Below are positions 34,827 through 46,626 of a DNA stretch of 64,000 nt, piece after piece (positions within the stretch are counted from its first letter, which is position 1; each line of letters begins with the position of its first letter). The notes under the pieces were generated by a model. That model worked only from the letters and a program-made list of their open reading frames with translations. It was not told where the DNA came from and made no database searches. The translations under genes and the position numbers were made by a program. The stretch is from Castanea sativa (lineage: Eukaryota > Streptophyta > Magnoliopsida > Fagales > Fagaceae): assembly GCF_040712315.1 (NCBI RefSeq), contig NC_134015.1:15509095-15573094 (forward strand). Reading direction: 5' to 3'.

Positions 34827-36123
34827 CTAAGGAGCGCTATCTGGGCTAAACTCAACCCCTGAGTGACTGAACTGCTCTAGAGGCTGATGCAAAAACCGAT
34901 TAAACTTCCCCGCCTTCACTAACTGGCTCAGGTAATCTCGCAGGATTCTGTAATCCTCGGTGGTATGTCCCCTATCCTTATGGTAATGGCAATAGGGGCT
35001 TTGATTTCTTCTGGACGAGTCGCTACCCATCTTATTAGGCCATTTAAAATAAGGTTCATTCTTAATTTTCTCCAGTATTTGATACACAAGCTCCTTAAAC
35101 AAGGAGTTGACCAACTGAGCTCTCGCGAATGATGGTTGATTAGAAAACTCCCTTCGGGGGCGATTACCCTGGTATCACCCCTCCCCCGTAAGTCCCTCCT
35201 ATCCGAGAACATCTTAGCCTTACCCTTTCCCTGTATCTAGTCCTCCTCTACCTGCTTGTAGTCATCTATATGCCCATAAGTTGGCTCATGTTCAAGGCGG
35301 ACTTCATCTTCAATGACTTTCATAACTCGTGCTCGGCAGGGAGCCTAGCCTTAAAAGTCCTCTCGGCCACATCCTCAAAGTCTCCCTCGATCTCATTATA
35401 TGTTTCCCAATACCTGTCCGAGTAGGTCTTGAGGGTCTCTCCTTCCTTCATCGCCATAGATAGCAAAGAGTCTAATGGCTTAGGGACTCTACTGCATGTT
35501 ATGAATCTGGCCCCGAATGCCCTCGTTAGCTCCTCGAAAGACCCCATTGACCCTTCCTCCAAGGCATCAAACCAACGCATAACCACGGGCCTGAGACTAG
35601 AGGGGAACACCTTACACATAAGGGCCTCATTGTTGGCATGGACTGCCATCTTCTGATTAAAGTGACTGACGTGCTCCACGGGATCTCTTCTTCCATTATA
35701 AACGGTATACGTTGGCTGAGAAAATCGACGAGGAAGCTTGGCCTTGTTAATCCTCTTAACAAAGGGTGACTTAGAAATTTGCTATAACGCCTTACTTATT
35801 GCATCATTCCCTATGCCATGGTGAGAAGGCCTTTTCTCACGCTTATGACTACCCCTCTCCCACTTATTCTAGCGCGAAAATGTTGAAAAGGACTCACTAG
35901 ATAGAGTTCTAGACCTGCGACAATATGAACGAACCCTGCTTCCCCCAAAACCATCGCTTGGTAGGAAGGATGGACTTCTCCTTTCACGTTCCCTACGCTT
36001 TAGCCTAGCACGCAAGTGATCAACTTTCGGTTGCAACTTTCGTATCTCCTGATCATGTGAGATATGACTCCTAGACCCTAAGTGACTCCACTCAGTACGC
36101 TCAGTATGATAAGACTCCACCAT
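34827..36123 (-). pseudogene. Gypsy gag remnant
   Basis: Three pieces: an Arg/Glu-rich coiled N-terminus (35869-36123), the capsid-like Retrotrans_gag part (35320-35679: VVMRWFDALEEGSMGSFEEL, FITCSRVPKPLDSLLSM) and a C-terminal zinc-knuckle-like part (34827-35114: YCHYHKDRGHTTEDY). In the last, the usual second Cys is Tyr, so the knuckle is degenerate. Frames are separated by stops and shifts. Confidence 0.75.
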
Positions 36124-37295
36124 AACACTTGGAGTACGTTTTAAACCCTAAACCCTAAACTCTAAACCCTAAAACCCTAAACCCTAAACCCACTTGGAAT
36201 GCCACAAAGTCCTTTTGACTTATCTCTTCCCCTTCCCGAGCAACCTTCCTCCTCGGGCCTGTGGCATCCCCCCCCCCCCCCTCCCCCTCCACACTACAAC
36301 TCTTCAACTTCAACCTCGGTCCTCGGGCACCCACATATGGTATGGTCGATATATTAAATTTGTTCAAAGTTCAATTAAACTGAAATGTCATGTATTAAAG
36401 TAGAAAGGGGGCATACATGTTTGTCATAATTTAGAATTTTCAAAAAACAATAATCTTTTTTTCAAAAGTTCAAAAGACATTAATCACCCAAAAAGAATCT
36501 ACTTTTTTTTCTTTTAAGACAATATTTTCCAAGATAAAATTCAGGAGAAATTTTCCTTTATTTGCCAACATAGAGGGTGTAGGACGCATAAATTTAATAA
36601 GGTAACAATGTCACGTGTCATATCTGAGGCCGAGGAGGCCACGTTGATGCCGAGAAGACCCTACCCTCGGATGGCGAGGCCAGGGAGGCGAGCCTTGACC
36701 GCGTCGATAGCGCTCTACCCGAGGAGGTCACACCATGGAGAAAGGGCTTCAGACAAGGGTTAGTCCTGTCATGTCTAAAGGGATGGAGGCTACCGTCATC
36801 GTAATTTCTCCCCACCAAACCTTCTGGTCACATTTATGTGAAGAAAACCCCTGAACAGTGCTGTCTTGGTTGCCGCAACTCACAGAAGATTTTGGGAAAC
36901 GTCTGATAGGACAAGCACTCAGGTGGTGGCCTACATGATCAACAAATTGACAGTCAAGATCAACGGAAAGAAGTTATATAATGTAAGAAACCCTCCAGAA
37001 AAGGAGGGCTACTAAAATTTGGGGAAGAAGACACTGTAGCAACAACAACTGGAATTGTAACCAAGTCTGAAGAAATATATTCAAGAACTACTCTCCTCGA
37101 ACTTTGCTGAGGAAGGATTTCTTTGCATAAAGCTTGTTTTTCTTTACTTTCTTATTATCTTTAATCCACCGTGAGCGTTGTTCAATCCATTGAAACCTAG
37201 TTTTTAAGCCCACTCTCTACAAATTCATTGAGTTAGACTTTTTGGGCCCTAATCCTGTTACTTCTCGGGCTTAGGATCCAAAACGTGCCCTTACA
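36124..37295 (-). mobile_element. Leader and probable 5' LTR of the Gypsy element
   Basis: To the right of gag lie a telomere-like tract (36143-36190), a C run (36270-36284) and then a GC-rich region with repeated GAGGCC/GCCGAGG words (36620-36790). On the minus strand the right edge reads TGTAAGGGCACGTTTTGG from 37295, a typical LTR start. The LTR/leader border and PBS could not be placed, and there is no matching 3' LTR left of the 80-bp array, so the LTR call is moderate. Confidence 0.45.
36143..36190. repeat. Interstitial telomere-like (CCCTAAA)n tract
   Basis: Six to seven near-perfect copies of CCCTAAA, with variants CTCTAAA and CCCTAAAA, in the 5' leader of the Gypsy element. Confidence 0.9.
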
Positions 37296-38512
37296 GAAGG
37301 AATTTCCCATTAAAAAGAAAAAACTTAGAAGGATTTTATTAATATTTCTAAGGAAAAATCAGGTTATTTTTATAACCATTTCCCTAACTTGTCGTGAACC
37401 AAACACAAATAGAGTACCTCTCTTCAAATTAAGTTTCACACAAAATCAAAGGAACAAAAAAAAGGGCATATTCCATGAAGTCTCCATTTTTTACCTTTGT
37501 TGTGTTCAATTCTAAAGTTGTTAAAATGTTCAAATTAAAAGTCACATAAATAGAAAAGTTAATAAAAATGGAAGGGAGTCATGTACCATATCCGGTACAC
37601 CATCCTTCGTAACATAACGGGTCATTGATAGTGTTATACTGTTTTTTTTTTTTTTTTTGATGAAAATAGTGTTATACCATTATTAGATGTTTTAAAAATA
37701 AAATAATTTTTTACTCAAAAAAAAAAAAAACTAAAATAATTTTCCTAGTATACCCTTTTTCTCTTTTACACAATAACCCTACACATAGGCAAGTCGATGC
37801 CAAACAGAATGAAATAAAAGAAAAAGAAAAAAATCATTATATATATATATGTGTGTGTGTGTGTACTAATTTTAGCAATTTTTTTCTATAAAATTACATT
37901 TTGTTTCTCTTAAAAAATATCATTGATTCTTTTAAGCGTAATGCTATACTCACAAATTTTTTTACAACATTTTTACAAACTGTTTTGATAGCTAATTCTT
38001 ATTAGTTTATATAATAGGTCCACCACTTGCATCATTTTTTTATTTACCAATAAGCACTTAGCAAATCAGTAATTTGTAAAAAAGTTTAAAAAAAAAAATA
38101 ATTAAAAAAAAAAGCTTGAAGCTCTAGCATTTTCCTCATTTCAGTGACAATAAAGAAATTTATAGATCAAAATCTAAAATAAAATATACTAGCCCAAAAA
38201 AAATAGTTCAACAATAAAAATTACCAATAGTAAAACTAAAACAAATTAAGCTTGACTAGCCAATTTTATCCAAAATAAACAACCTTGCCCTTTAAAAAAT
38301 TCTAAACAAAAATAATTTTATTCTTACCCACAAAAAACAAAAATCTCAGCAGCTAAGTAGTAGCAAAGTAAAAGGTTGAAACTGTCGTACATGTACACAA
38401 TAAAGCCGCTCCCCTAACTCAAAGTTTTGGCTCCTTCCTTGGTTGCCACTACATTTTAGGTGAGAGACTAATGGATATGAGAAAGTTACAATAATACCTA
38501 ACATTGTTATTA
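37296..38512. other. AT-rich spacer with a MITE-like unit at 37935-38135
   Basis: The unit begins TAATGCTATACTCACAAAT and ends with the inverse AGCTCTAGCATTTTCC; related fragments lie at 12970-13075. A (TA)(TG) microsatellite is at 37838-37863. No gene recognised. Confidence 0.45.
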
Positions 38513-38740
38513 CTTTTTTTTTTTTTTTTTTGAGCTCAACCGTAACTTTCATTCATTCAAAGGTAAAGAGTCATGATACAATACTTCCAAAGCTGGTGGA
38601 GAAGAATCCTCCATTCAATACATATCCTCATCTACATTCCTAGCCAATCTAGCCAAAGAGTGTGCCACAACATTAGCACCCCTGTTTACACAACTAAATC
38701 CCACCCGTGAGCCAACCATTGTATGTCATGAATAATATGT
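38513..38740 (-). mobile_element. 5'-truncated LINE: RNase H C-terminus and poly(A) tail
   Basis: On the minus strand the frame reads ANVVAHSLARLARNVDEDMY, then WMEDSSPPALEVL and a stop, followed by a short 3' UTR and a poly(A) tract (poly(T) 38513-38531). This is the C-terminal RNase H end of plant L1-type retrotransposons. A duplicated target site was not identified. Confidence 0.75.
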
Positions 38741-40034
38741 TTTGGGAAAAACAATTTTGGGAAAAATTTAGGAGGTGGGGAAAATAAAGACACACAAACA
38801 AAACTTAAAAACTAAGTTAAGGATACACATGAAGAAAAATATTCTCTCTTTCAATAAATGCAAACCTGACACTATGTGACCCATAAACAATTGCATGAGT
38901 AGAAAAAATATTTGCACATTGATTATCTATCATATCTCTTAAGAAAAATATTTTTTGCAATTCACACATAAAAAATAGCATATACTAAAACGTACAAAGG
39001 ACTTAAAAATTAATCAATCAATTTTTAAATCAAGTTGAGTACCCAATTTAGCAAAGTGTATGCATGTTATGTGTGAAAACAATTAGAGATATGACTGCAA
39101 AACTGCAAGATGGATACAAAAAACAGTGCAATGCATGTGAATCCTAAACACAACTGATGCATGGTAAAAATTTGGTCAAAAAATTAGAAACTGAAAATTT
39201 TTCAGTTTCGATCAATCGAGCATCGATCGAAGACCAATCAAGTAAGACAGAGGCTAACCAAAAATTTTAACGCATTTTCAATCGGTCGAAAAACACCCTC
39301 GATCGATCGAAAATCTGGAAAAATGAAATTTTTGAAAAACAAAAGAAGTTTTATGTAGAAAACACTCGAACCAACTGATTTCATGAATGAAATACATGAG
39401 TATAAGTTTAAAAGTTTTTCAAAAACACTTGAATTCAACCCAGATCTTCCAAAACAAGAATGTAACACTTTTTATCCCCAAAAATCAATCAATGAACATA
39501 TTTTGTATCAACATCAAGAAACATATAATCATGGATGGCCAAACCAAATTCACACACAATTTCATGTACTTAGTTTAGCAAAGAATGACTTGTGTAGTGT
39601 GTGCAACTAGTAACAACATGAGATACATGTGAGATGATATGTAGATAGTAATCAATCACAATTTCTACATTATTCATCACATAAATTTAAAAGAGACTAT
39701 CACCTAAAGAGTTACATCCTATAACTCTCACATCTCCTAGAAAACAAGTTTGCAATCATGTATTTTTTTTTTTTGCCTCATAATGTACACACTAATTTTA
39801 TTTCATTGATAAATTGATATTTAGGCCAGATATTGTACACACCAATTTCATTTTATTTGAATTTATTATATCCGAGGCTACACCTTATGTTCTTTTTGTG
39901 CATTTACTACACTTTCTCGAGCACAAAATCATATGATATGCACTAAGGTGTTCATGATTGGCTAGTAAACAGTGGTGAGATAGTTATTTATGTCTTTCTC
40001 TTAGGATTTTTTAGTCCTTACAATCAAAAGCATG
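38741..40034 (-). mobile_element. Internal leader/UTR region of the LTR element that ends at 42493-52364
   Basis: 39206-39610 repeats the arrangement of 21866-22280: CGATCGATCGAAA-type palindromes, then TTTTTCAAAAACAC and an AGCAAAGARTAACTTGTGTAG-like block. It places this stretch in the same family as the element at 18650-22285. The rest is AT-rich and noncoding. Confidence 0.45.
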
Positions 40035-41286
40035 CAGTGGCGGCTCTAGGAATTTTTTTCAGGGTGTTCCTCAACAAGCATAAATTACACAATCTAATAA
40101 AAAGAAAATTTTGTATATTGACAACAACAACAATAAAAAAACAAGCAAATACATAAAGTTTACAATTGCCTTTTATGTGATTTTCTTATCAAATATTTGT
40201 CCATAATTCTAGCAAAAAAATAAACAATAAACTATAAGTTCATTTGAAATATTAATAAAATTTTTAATTATTGTTGTTTAGTTGTTTCATTAATTTGTTT
40301 GTCTTTTATAAACTATAATTTGTTGTATTGTTGTTTCATTAATTATAAAATTATTAGTTATTGTTTAGCCTAACATAATTTAATTTGTTTGTCTTTTATA
40401 ATGTATTATTTCATTATTGTTTAGCCTAATATAATTTAATTGTTTAATTTGTTTATTAATTGTCTTCTATAATTTGTTATGTGTATAATTAATATGTATA
40501 ATGTAATTAAAAGTTGAGTGGGCCAATCAAGTGATAAACCCAAGCCTTTAATTATACCCATGTCATAACCCAAACCATAAACCAAGGCCCACCCTCTAAT
40601 TTAATTTAATTTTTAATAATTTTTTTCCCTTTTCCTTTGTTTTCTCCGACAGGTTTTTTTTTTTTTTTGTGGTAAAAGGGAAATCACATTTAACTAACAG
40701 CCCATTAATATCAGAAAGAAGAGCAAATTCCAAGTCCAGGCTCATTAACTTTTTTTCCCTTTTCCTTTGTTTTCTTCGTCAATTTTTCTTTACCCTTTTT
40801 TCTCTCCTTCACACGTGTACATCTTATCTCTATCCTATCTCTTCTAGATATTTCTTTAGATCTACCTTCCTCTTTTCTTTCTTCTTTTCTTTCTTCGTTC
40901 TTATTTTTTTTGTCACAGACTCACAGCTTTTCTTCTATCTCAATGTTCTCCTCACACCGCCACCATGCTTCTTTCAACAAGCATCATTCATCCCTAATAG
41001 CACCTCCATGCTCCTCTCTCAAGCCACCTCTACCCAGCAAAACGTCTCCTCACCTCCATTACTGATCTATATCTACTTTGTTTGGATTATAGGTTTATAT
41101 TTTCATTATTTTGTATGGGAAATCAAGAGTTTTTGTTTCGGCCCAGAATCCTTTTTGGTTGAGGGTGTTCCTAATTTTTTTTAAGGGTAAAAAAATAAAT
41201 AAAAACTAATTAGTATATATAAATTTTTTTTTTTCAGGTCAGGGTGTTCCTAGGAACACCCTGGCCTGAACATGGCGCCGCCACTG
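40035..41286. mobile_element. hAT-like non-autonomous element, 1252 bp, TSD AAAGCATG
   Basis: Ends CAGTGGCGGCTCTAGG and GGCGCCGCCACTG are inverted; inside them CAGGGTGTTCCT pairs with AGGAACACCCTG. Perfect 8-bp target duplication AAAGCATG at 40027-40034 and 41287-41294. Interior has a TTTGTTTGTC-rich AT tract and a CT-rich block; the 171-codon frame at 40669 is composition-driven and not a transposase. Confidence 0.92.
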
Positions 41287-41948
41287 AAAGCATGTGACTT
41301 CAAAATTAAAATCATGTGATCAAAAACTATAAACAATTCCCACACAAAATGCACTATATAACTAAAACTAGCAAAGTGCAGTAAAATTAAGCTCATCCAA
41401 GCTAAACAAGGTACACAAGCATGTTATGTAAAATACTATGGCCAGCCTCAATTACATATCCATGATGTGTAATACAAAAGAAATAAAAATCTTTTTGGTT
41501 AAAAAAAATTTATGACCAAAACTAAAAGTACACATTATGCTAAATGATTAAAAATGCAAATGCAATGCATGACAGTGCTTAACTAAGCTATAAAGGTACA
41601 CAAACAAGAAATATCAATTTCTTAATTAACCCTTAAGTACATGTACAAACTAATACATACTCATACAAAATCAAAAATAGCTTATCACTTATATAACACA
41701 CACTATTCAAGTTTCTCCACAATGTCAAGCATGTTCTAAATTAAGAGAGATATTATAACTCATGTAATCCTCAAAACAAATAAAACAAGACACAAAATAA
41801 AATATTTTTGTCTTTTTGAAATTTTCAATGTTTTTGGATTTTTTTAATAAAAAAACAACCAAAGAAAATAAAACAACCAAAAACTAAAAGTAAACGAGTC
41901 CACAAATAATTGAAAGAATTTAATCAGGGACAAGTCAGTAGCACTCAG

Positions 41949-42434
41949 TTATTCCTCAGCGTCTACATCAGAACTTTTTCCTTTGTCTAACCTAGCAAAA
42001 TAAGCCTTTTCTTTATTATTCCTCTTGAAAGGAGGGATATAAACTTTCTCAGTTTTAGGCTTAAGAAAAACAGAAACAATTCTGTTATCAACAGCAGGCT
42101 TGGTACTAGTCAAATTTTCAATTTTAGCCTTAAATTCAACTAACTCTTGTTCCAAGTTTTTCATCTTCTCATCTTGAGAGGAAATTTGATTTCTCAAAAA
42201 TTCATTTTTTCTATTAGATTCATTTAATCTCACAATCAATTCCTCTTGTTCAAGATTAGCCAATTTTAACTTTCCCTTAAATTTCTTAGCAATTTTCAAA
42301 GATTTTGATAATTCCTTACAAAGAGTTTCATAAGCATCAAAAAGATCAACAGAAACAATAGTGTCCTTTTTATTCAAATCATCACAATAAAAAACAGTAA
42401 GACACTTAAAATTATCCATGATAACAAGGATCAA
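41949..42434 (-). pseudogene. Gag-type coiled-coil protein fragment of LTR element (Copia-like)
   Basis: A 161-codon frame, Lys/Glu-rich with heptad character (ELSKSLKIAKKFKGKLKL, NLEQELVEFKAKIENL) and ending VYIPPFKRNNKEKAYFARLD. This resembles the C-terminal half of plant Copia gag proteins. It starts just inside the PBS at 42480-42490, ATG at 42419 (MDNFKCLTVFYC), so the N-terminal gag domain is deleted. Confidence 0.6.
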
Positions 42435-42479
42435 GGATCAACTCTTAGATCAAATGATCTAAACACTAGAGCTAACCTA

Positions 42480-42490
42480 CTCTGATACCA
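42480..42490 (-). other. LTR-element primer-binding site
   Basis: Minus strand TGGTATCAGAG, two bases inside the LTR end (ACTAAACA AG). Complementary to initiator tRNA-Met. Sets this LTR as the 5' LTR of a minus-strand element. Confidence 0.8.
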
Positions 42491-43755
42491 CTTGTTTAGT
42501 TTTAGATCCCTGTAAACTAGATTGTTTAGCCTAATTAATTAACCAAGTGCATACTTAGGTTTATTATTCAAATCTAGGTTAAAACAAAATAATCACAAAT
42601 ATTTAAGCAGTGAAAAATAAAGAACACAAAGATCTGATGACCCAGGAAAACCAAACCGGTAAAAAACCTGGGGAGAATTTAACCTAGTTATCCTCAAGGT
42701 AAAACAGATCCACTATAAAAGAATTGAAGTTTGTATAATAGAACTTAGACCACTAACATTATATTGCTACATCGAGTAGAAAACTTACTACCACGACCCC
42801 ATGATAGCTCTGAGTCCACAGACTACTTATTTCCTTGATCTACAGCAACCACAAGTTCTCCTACTTGTGAATTTTGATCTTCTTGAATGTTCTTTATGCA
42901 GCAACTGAAACGATCACTAAGTTCTTGACATAAATCTTGATCTTGATAACCCTAAGTGTGTATGAAGGTAAACACATCTAGATCTCACAAGAGATTCAAC
43001 ACATAGCAGAAACAAAAAGACTCTAGAGAGCTTTTGGGTACAAAACCCTAGATCTACAAAAGAGGCACACTCTTCTCTCTCTAAAAAACTCTTTTAAAAA
43101 TGTGCTTAGGGTTTCCTTTATATACTAGAAGAAGTAGACCTGAAACCCTAATCCTTAATGGGCTTGAACTACTGTTGGGCCGAACTTAAAATTCTATAGA
43201 AAATTCTTGATCCACAATTCTCGATCAATTGAGTCTATTCTTCGATCGATCGAGCCTTGCAGAAATAGAACATTAATTTCCTGTAATTACTTGATTCCAA
43301 ACTTACATTAAACCAAACTTTAAGCAAGTCTAAACCTAGACTAAATATTTGATCATCGTTTGCCAACATAATACATATTGAAGTTCTAATACATTAATCC
43401 CTAAGGTCTTAGCACTACAAAAAAATCGTTCTATCCCAGCATTTTTCCCCGGCGTTTTTAAAAACCGCCGCAATAGAGAAGCCTATACCAGCGCTTTTTG
43501 AAACCAGCGGTATAGGAAACCCTATTACGGCACCTCAAAACCAGCGCTTTATAAATCGCTACAATAGGAGACCTATAGCGGCAGTTTCCAAAAACGCTAG
43601 TATAGGATGCCCTATTGCAACGTTTTATAACCGCCGCTATAGGTTAGGGTAATTTTTTTAAAAATTAATTTAATTTTTGAAATTATCCTATCCCGACACT
43701 TGAAAAACGCTGGAATAGGGTGACCCTATTCCAGCGCTTCAAAAAGTGTTGGGAT

Positions 43756-44193
43756 AGGGTCACTCCATAAGGGAATGGAAAGAGGTTTATCCCAGCGCTT
43801 TTTGAAGCGCTGGAATAGGGTCACCCTATTCCAGTGCTTCAAAAAGCGCTGAGATAGGGTAACTCCATAAGGGAATGGAGAGAGATCTATCCCAGCGCTT
43901 TTAGAAGCGCTGGAATAAGGTCACCCTATTCTAGCACTTCAAAAAGCACAAGGATAGGGTCACTCTATAAAGGAATGGAAAGAGGCCTATCACAGCGCTT
44001 TTAGAAGCGCTGGAATAAGGTCACCCTATTCTAGTGCTTCAAAAAGCGCTGGGATAAGGTCACTCTATAAGGGAATGGAAAGAGCCCTATCGCAACGCTT
44101 TTAGAAGCGTTGGAATAGGGTCACTCCATAAGGGAATGGAAAGAGGCCTATCCCAACACTTTTAGAAGCGCTGGAATAGGGTCACCCTATTGG
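43756..44193. repeat. 100-bp subterminal tandem array of the CACTA element
   Basis: Units of exactly 100 bp start at 43756, 43856, 43956 and 44056; the fourth is shortened to 61 bp and a partial fifth starts at 44117. Each unit has GGGTCACTCCATAAGGGAAT and two hairpins built on CAGCGCTTTT/AAAAGCGCTG. They would be transposase-binding subterminal repeats by analogy with En/Spm (inference). Confidence 0.9.
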
Positions 44194-44199
44194 GTATTT

Positions 44200-46549
44200 G
44201 AGGGTTGGTTTGCTAGATCAACTATATGGGTCTTGTTGTTGCATATGTTGATATGAGTTGATTTTTGGAATTTTTTCTTTGCATTTTAAATGACTTTGGG
44301 AAATGTGGGTGTGAGTGAAGTGATAACTATGAATTTATGCAAGTGAAGTGTGAGCATGTGCTTTTTGCATACCAAGTGTTTGATAAGTTGTTTATATGAG
44401 ATTTTGGGTTTGATTCCTTGGTTTTAATATGATTTAAATCTTGTGGTTTTAATGGGAGTGATTCTCAAATAATTTGGGCTAGTCTTAAAACTATAACAAT
44501 TTTCTAAAGCTGTCAGGGACAGATTTGAGTCAGCTGCAATACATGATTTTTAATTAATTATAGAAAAACCTTTTTGAGCTGATTCTTTGGTGGTACATAC
44601 TAGACACATAAAAGCTTCTCTCTATTTAATTTTAAGCTTTATGGATAACACTAAGTGGACCAAAAGAATTTTATAATAAGGGCTGACATGTTGGAAGTTA
44701 TTTAAAAGTGTGATTAAGATGCTGAGACTTTAGGGAATTTACTCCAAGCTTTTGTTGTGTGATTTAGCTTGTAAGTTCATATGTGCTTTCTTTGACATGT
44801 GTTTTACTTTGGCTAATTTTATCATGGTTTGGTAGTGACATATGTTGTATCAAGTTGGTACATGCACATTGTTTGCGGAAGGGAAATTAAAGGCTTTGGT
44901 TGTGTTGTAGTCCTAAGAGTTTCTTGTATGCTTCCCTTTTAGGTAGGGGTACTTGTCAAATTACAAATAAAGTTCTCTTACCTTTTCTTTTTTCAAATTA
45001 CAAATTAGAACCTCTAACTAAAATGGACAACAAATCATTGTTTTTATGTGGTCCAAATCAACTGGCGCCACCACCCAAAGCTATGCATATCAATCCCTCT
45101 CTGCACATCTTAATCATTGTTGCCCACAACCCCAACTATAATAATTAAATTGTTATATCAAACAATCACAGAAAACTTGGGAACATGTGTTAATTTTGAT
45201 TTTGATTCTGTTCTTGCTAATGGATTTATGAAACTATTTGGCCAAATGTGTTTAACATCCTTGTCTTTCCACGTATTCATGTGGGTTGGAATCTTTTCTA
45301 GCATAGAAAATTTGGTCAAGTTAGGAAATACAAGCTGGCCATGTTTGACACAAATATATAACAAAGAAAAAGAAATGGTACAAGTAATTGAAAAGTACCA
45401 ATACTATAACATATGATCTTTTGAGAATTCATAATATACATTTTGTAATTTTAAAATATATACTTAAAGCATTTAACAGCAATGATGATATGGGTTTGAT
45501 GCTGGAGTTTTATCAATCAATAGCATTGATTTACATTTATTAACATGATCACCAAAGTTCTGTACACATTCCATACATACATATTAGTGCAGATAAATCT
45601 GATATGCTTTTTCTCTGCAGATCTTCCCTAGCATTATTGTACAGCAACATGTATTTCAATAATACATAGTGATGTTGACAAATCTAGCATGTGATTGTGA
45701 ATTGAGGAGCTTCTGTCCATAGCATGTTACCAAGAAACATGTATGTCGAAAAATTAGTTATGAGACTATGACAGTCTTAAAACATTTTCCCCTTTTAGAT
45801 TGTGGTATTGTGTATGAATTAATTGAACAATCATGTATATAAGTGAGCCAAGAAACTGAGGATGAAGGTATGAGTGATGAGTTGGTACTTTTCAACCTTA
45901 TTTATGATATTACTAAGTTCATTTGTATTATTGCTTCTGTTGTATTTCTCCTGCAAGTATAATGTGAAGTTTTAAATTGTGAAGGCTTAACTAAAACATC
46001 TCTAGGCAGAGCATTAGTAACTTCAAAAGTTTCCTCCCTACGACAGCAGTGATATATATAATTCTTCATTACTTGTTCTATTACAAATCTTTAGAAGGTC
46101 GTGTTTTGTATATCATGGAAGTTTGTAAGCAAGCTCATGTACCGGTCCTTAAAATCTTTTCAGCAAAATGTTTGATGGTTAGGGAATTTCTCTTTTTTCT
46201 TTTTAACCTTGAACTACAATCTTGTTTTAGTTGTTAAGTTTTACCAATTACTTAGTTTTTATTTGTTGATTATATTTCAGGAAGAATTGAAAAATTGAAG
46301 CCTGTTATTGTACTCGATTGTGGTAAGGTCTTCTTATAAGAGTTCTTTCAATGATTTTTGGTTACATCTTGATGTAATTGAGATGTGAAAAGGCTAATGC
46401 ATTTAGTACTAATAACTGAAAGGTTTTCTGATTTTGGTCCTTTCATTTCATGGCCTATAATGTGGCCGTTTCTTTTATTTGTAGGTTTTTAGGCTATGGG
46501 TCAAATGTCCTTGTCTCACCATCCTTATTGAGTATCTAGACTTAGTTGC

Positions 46550-46626
<77 letters not shown>

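Larger units (their letters stand above)
31270..36123 (-). mobile_element. Decayed Ty3/Gypsy (Tat-like) retrotransposon coding region
   Basis: Minus-strand gag-pol remnants in the order gag (36123-34827), protease (34820-34355), RT (34196-33400), RNase H (33361-33176), a second archaeal-type RNase H (about 33180-32760), integrase zinc part and core (about 32540-31970) and integrase C-terminal region (31865-31300). Many stops break each domain. The extra RNase H after the RT-linked one is characteristic of the Tat clade. The end reads as a GPY/F-like stretch near 31440 (GPKWEG region) and closes near 31300. Confidence 0.85.

Noticed and set aside
36155..36367. 70-codon frame with GFRVLGFRV
   Set aside because: Translation of the telomere-like repeat in the Gypsy leader.
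40669..41184. 171-codon hydrophobic frame
   Set aside because: Lies within the hAT-like element in a T/C-rich tract; composition explains the open frame.
44900..45416. Two frames of 82 and 99 codons in the CACTA interior
   Set aside because: No recognisable domain and no codon-level evidence; may include pieces of captured exons but cannot be supported.
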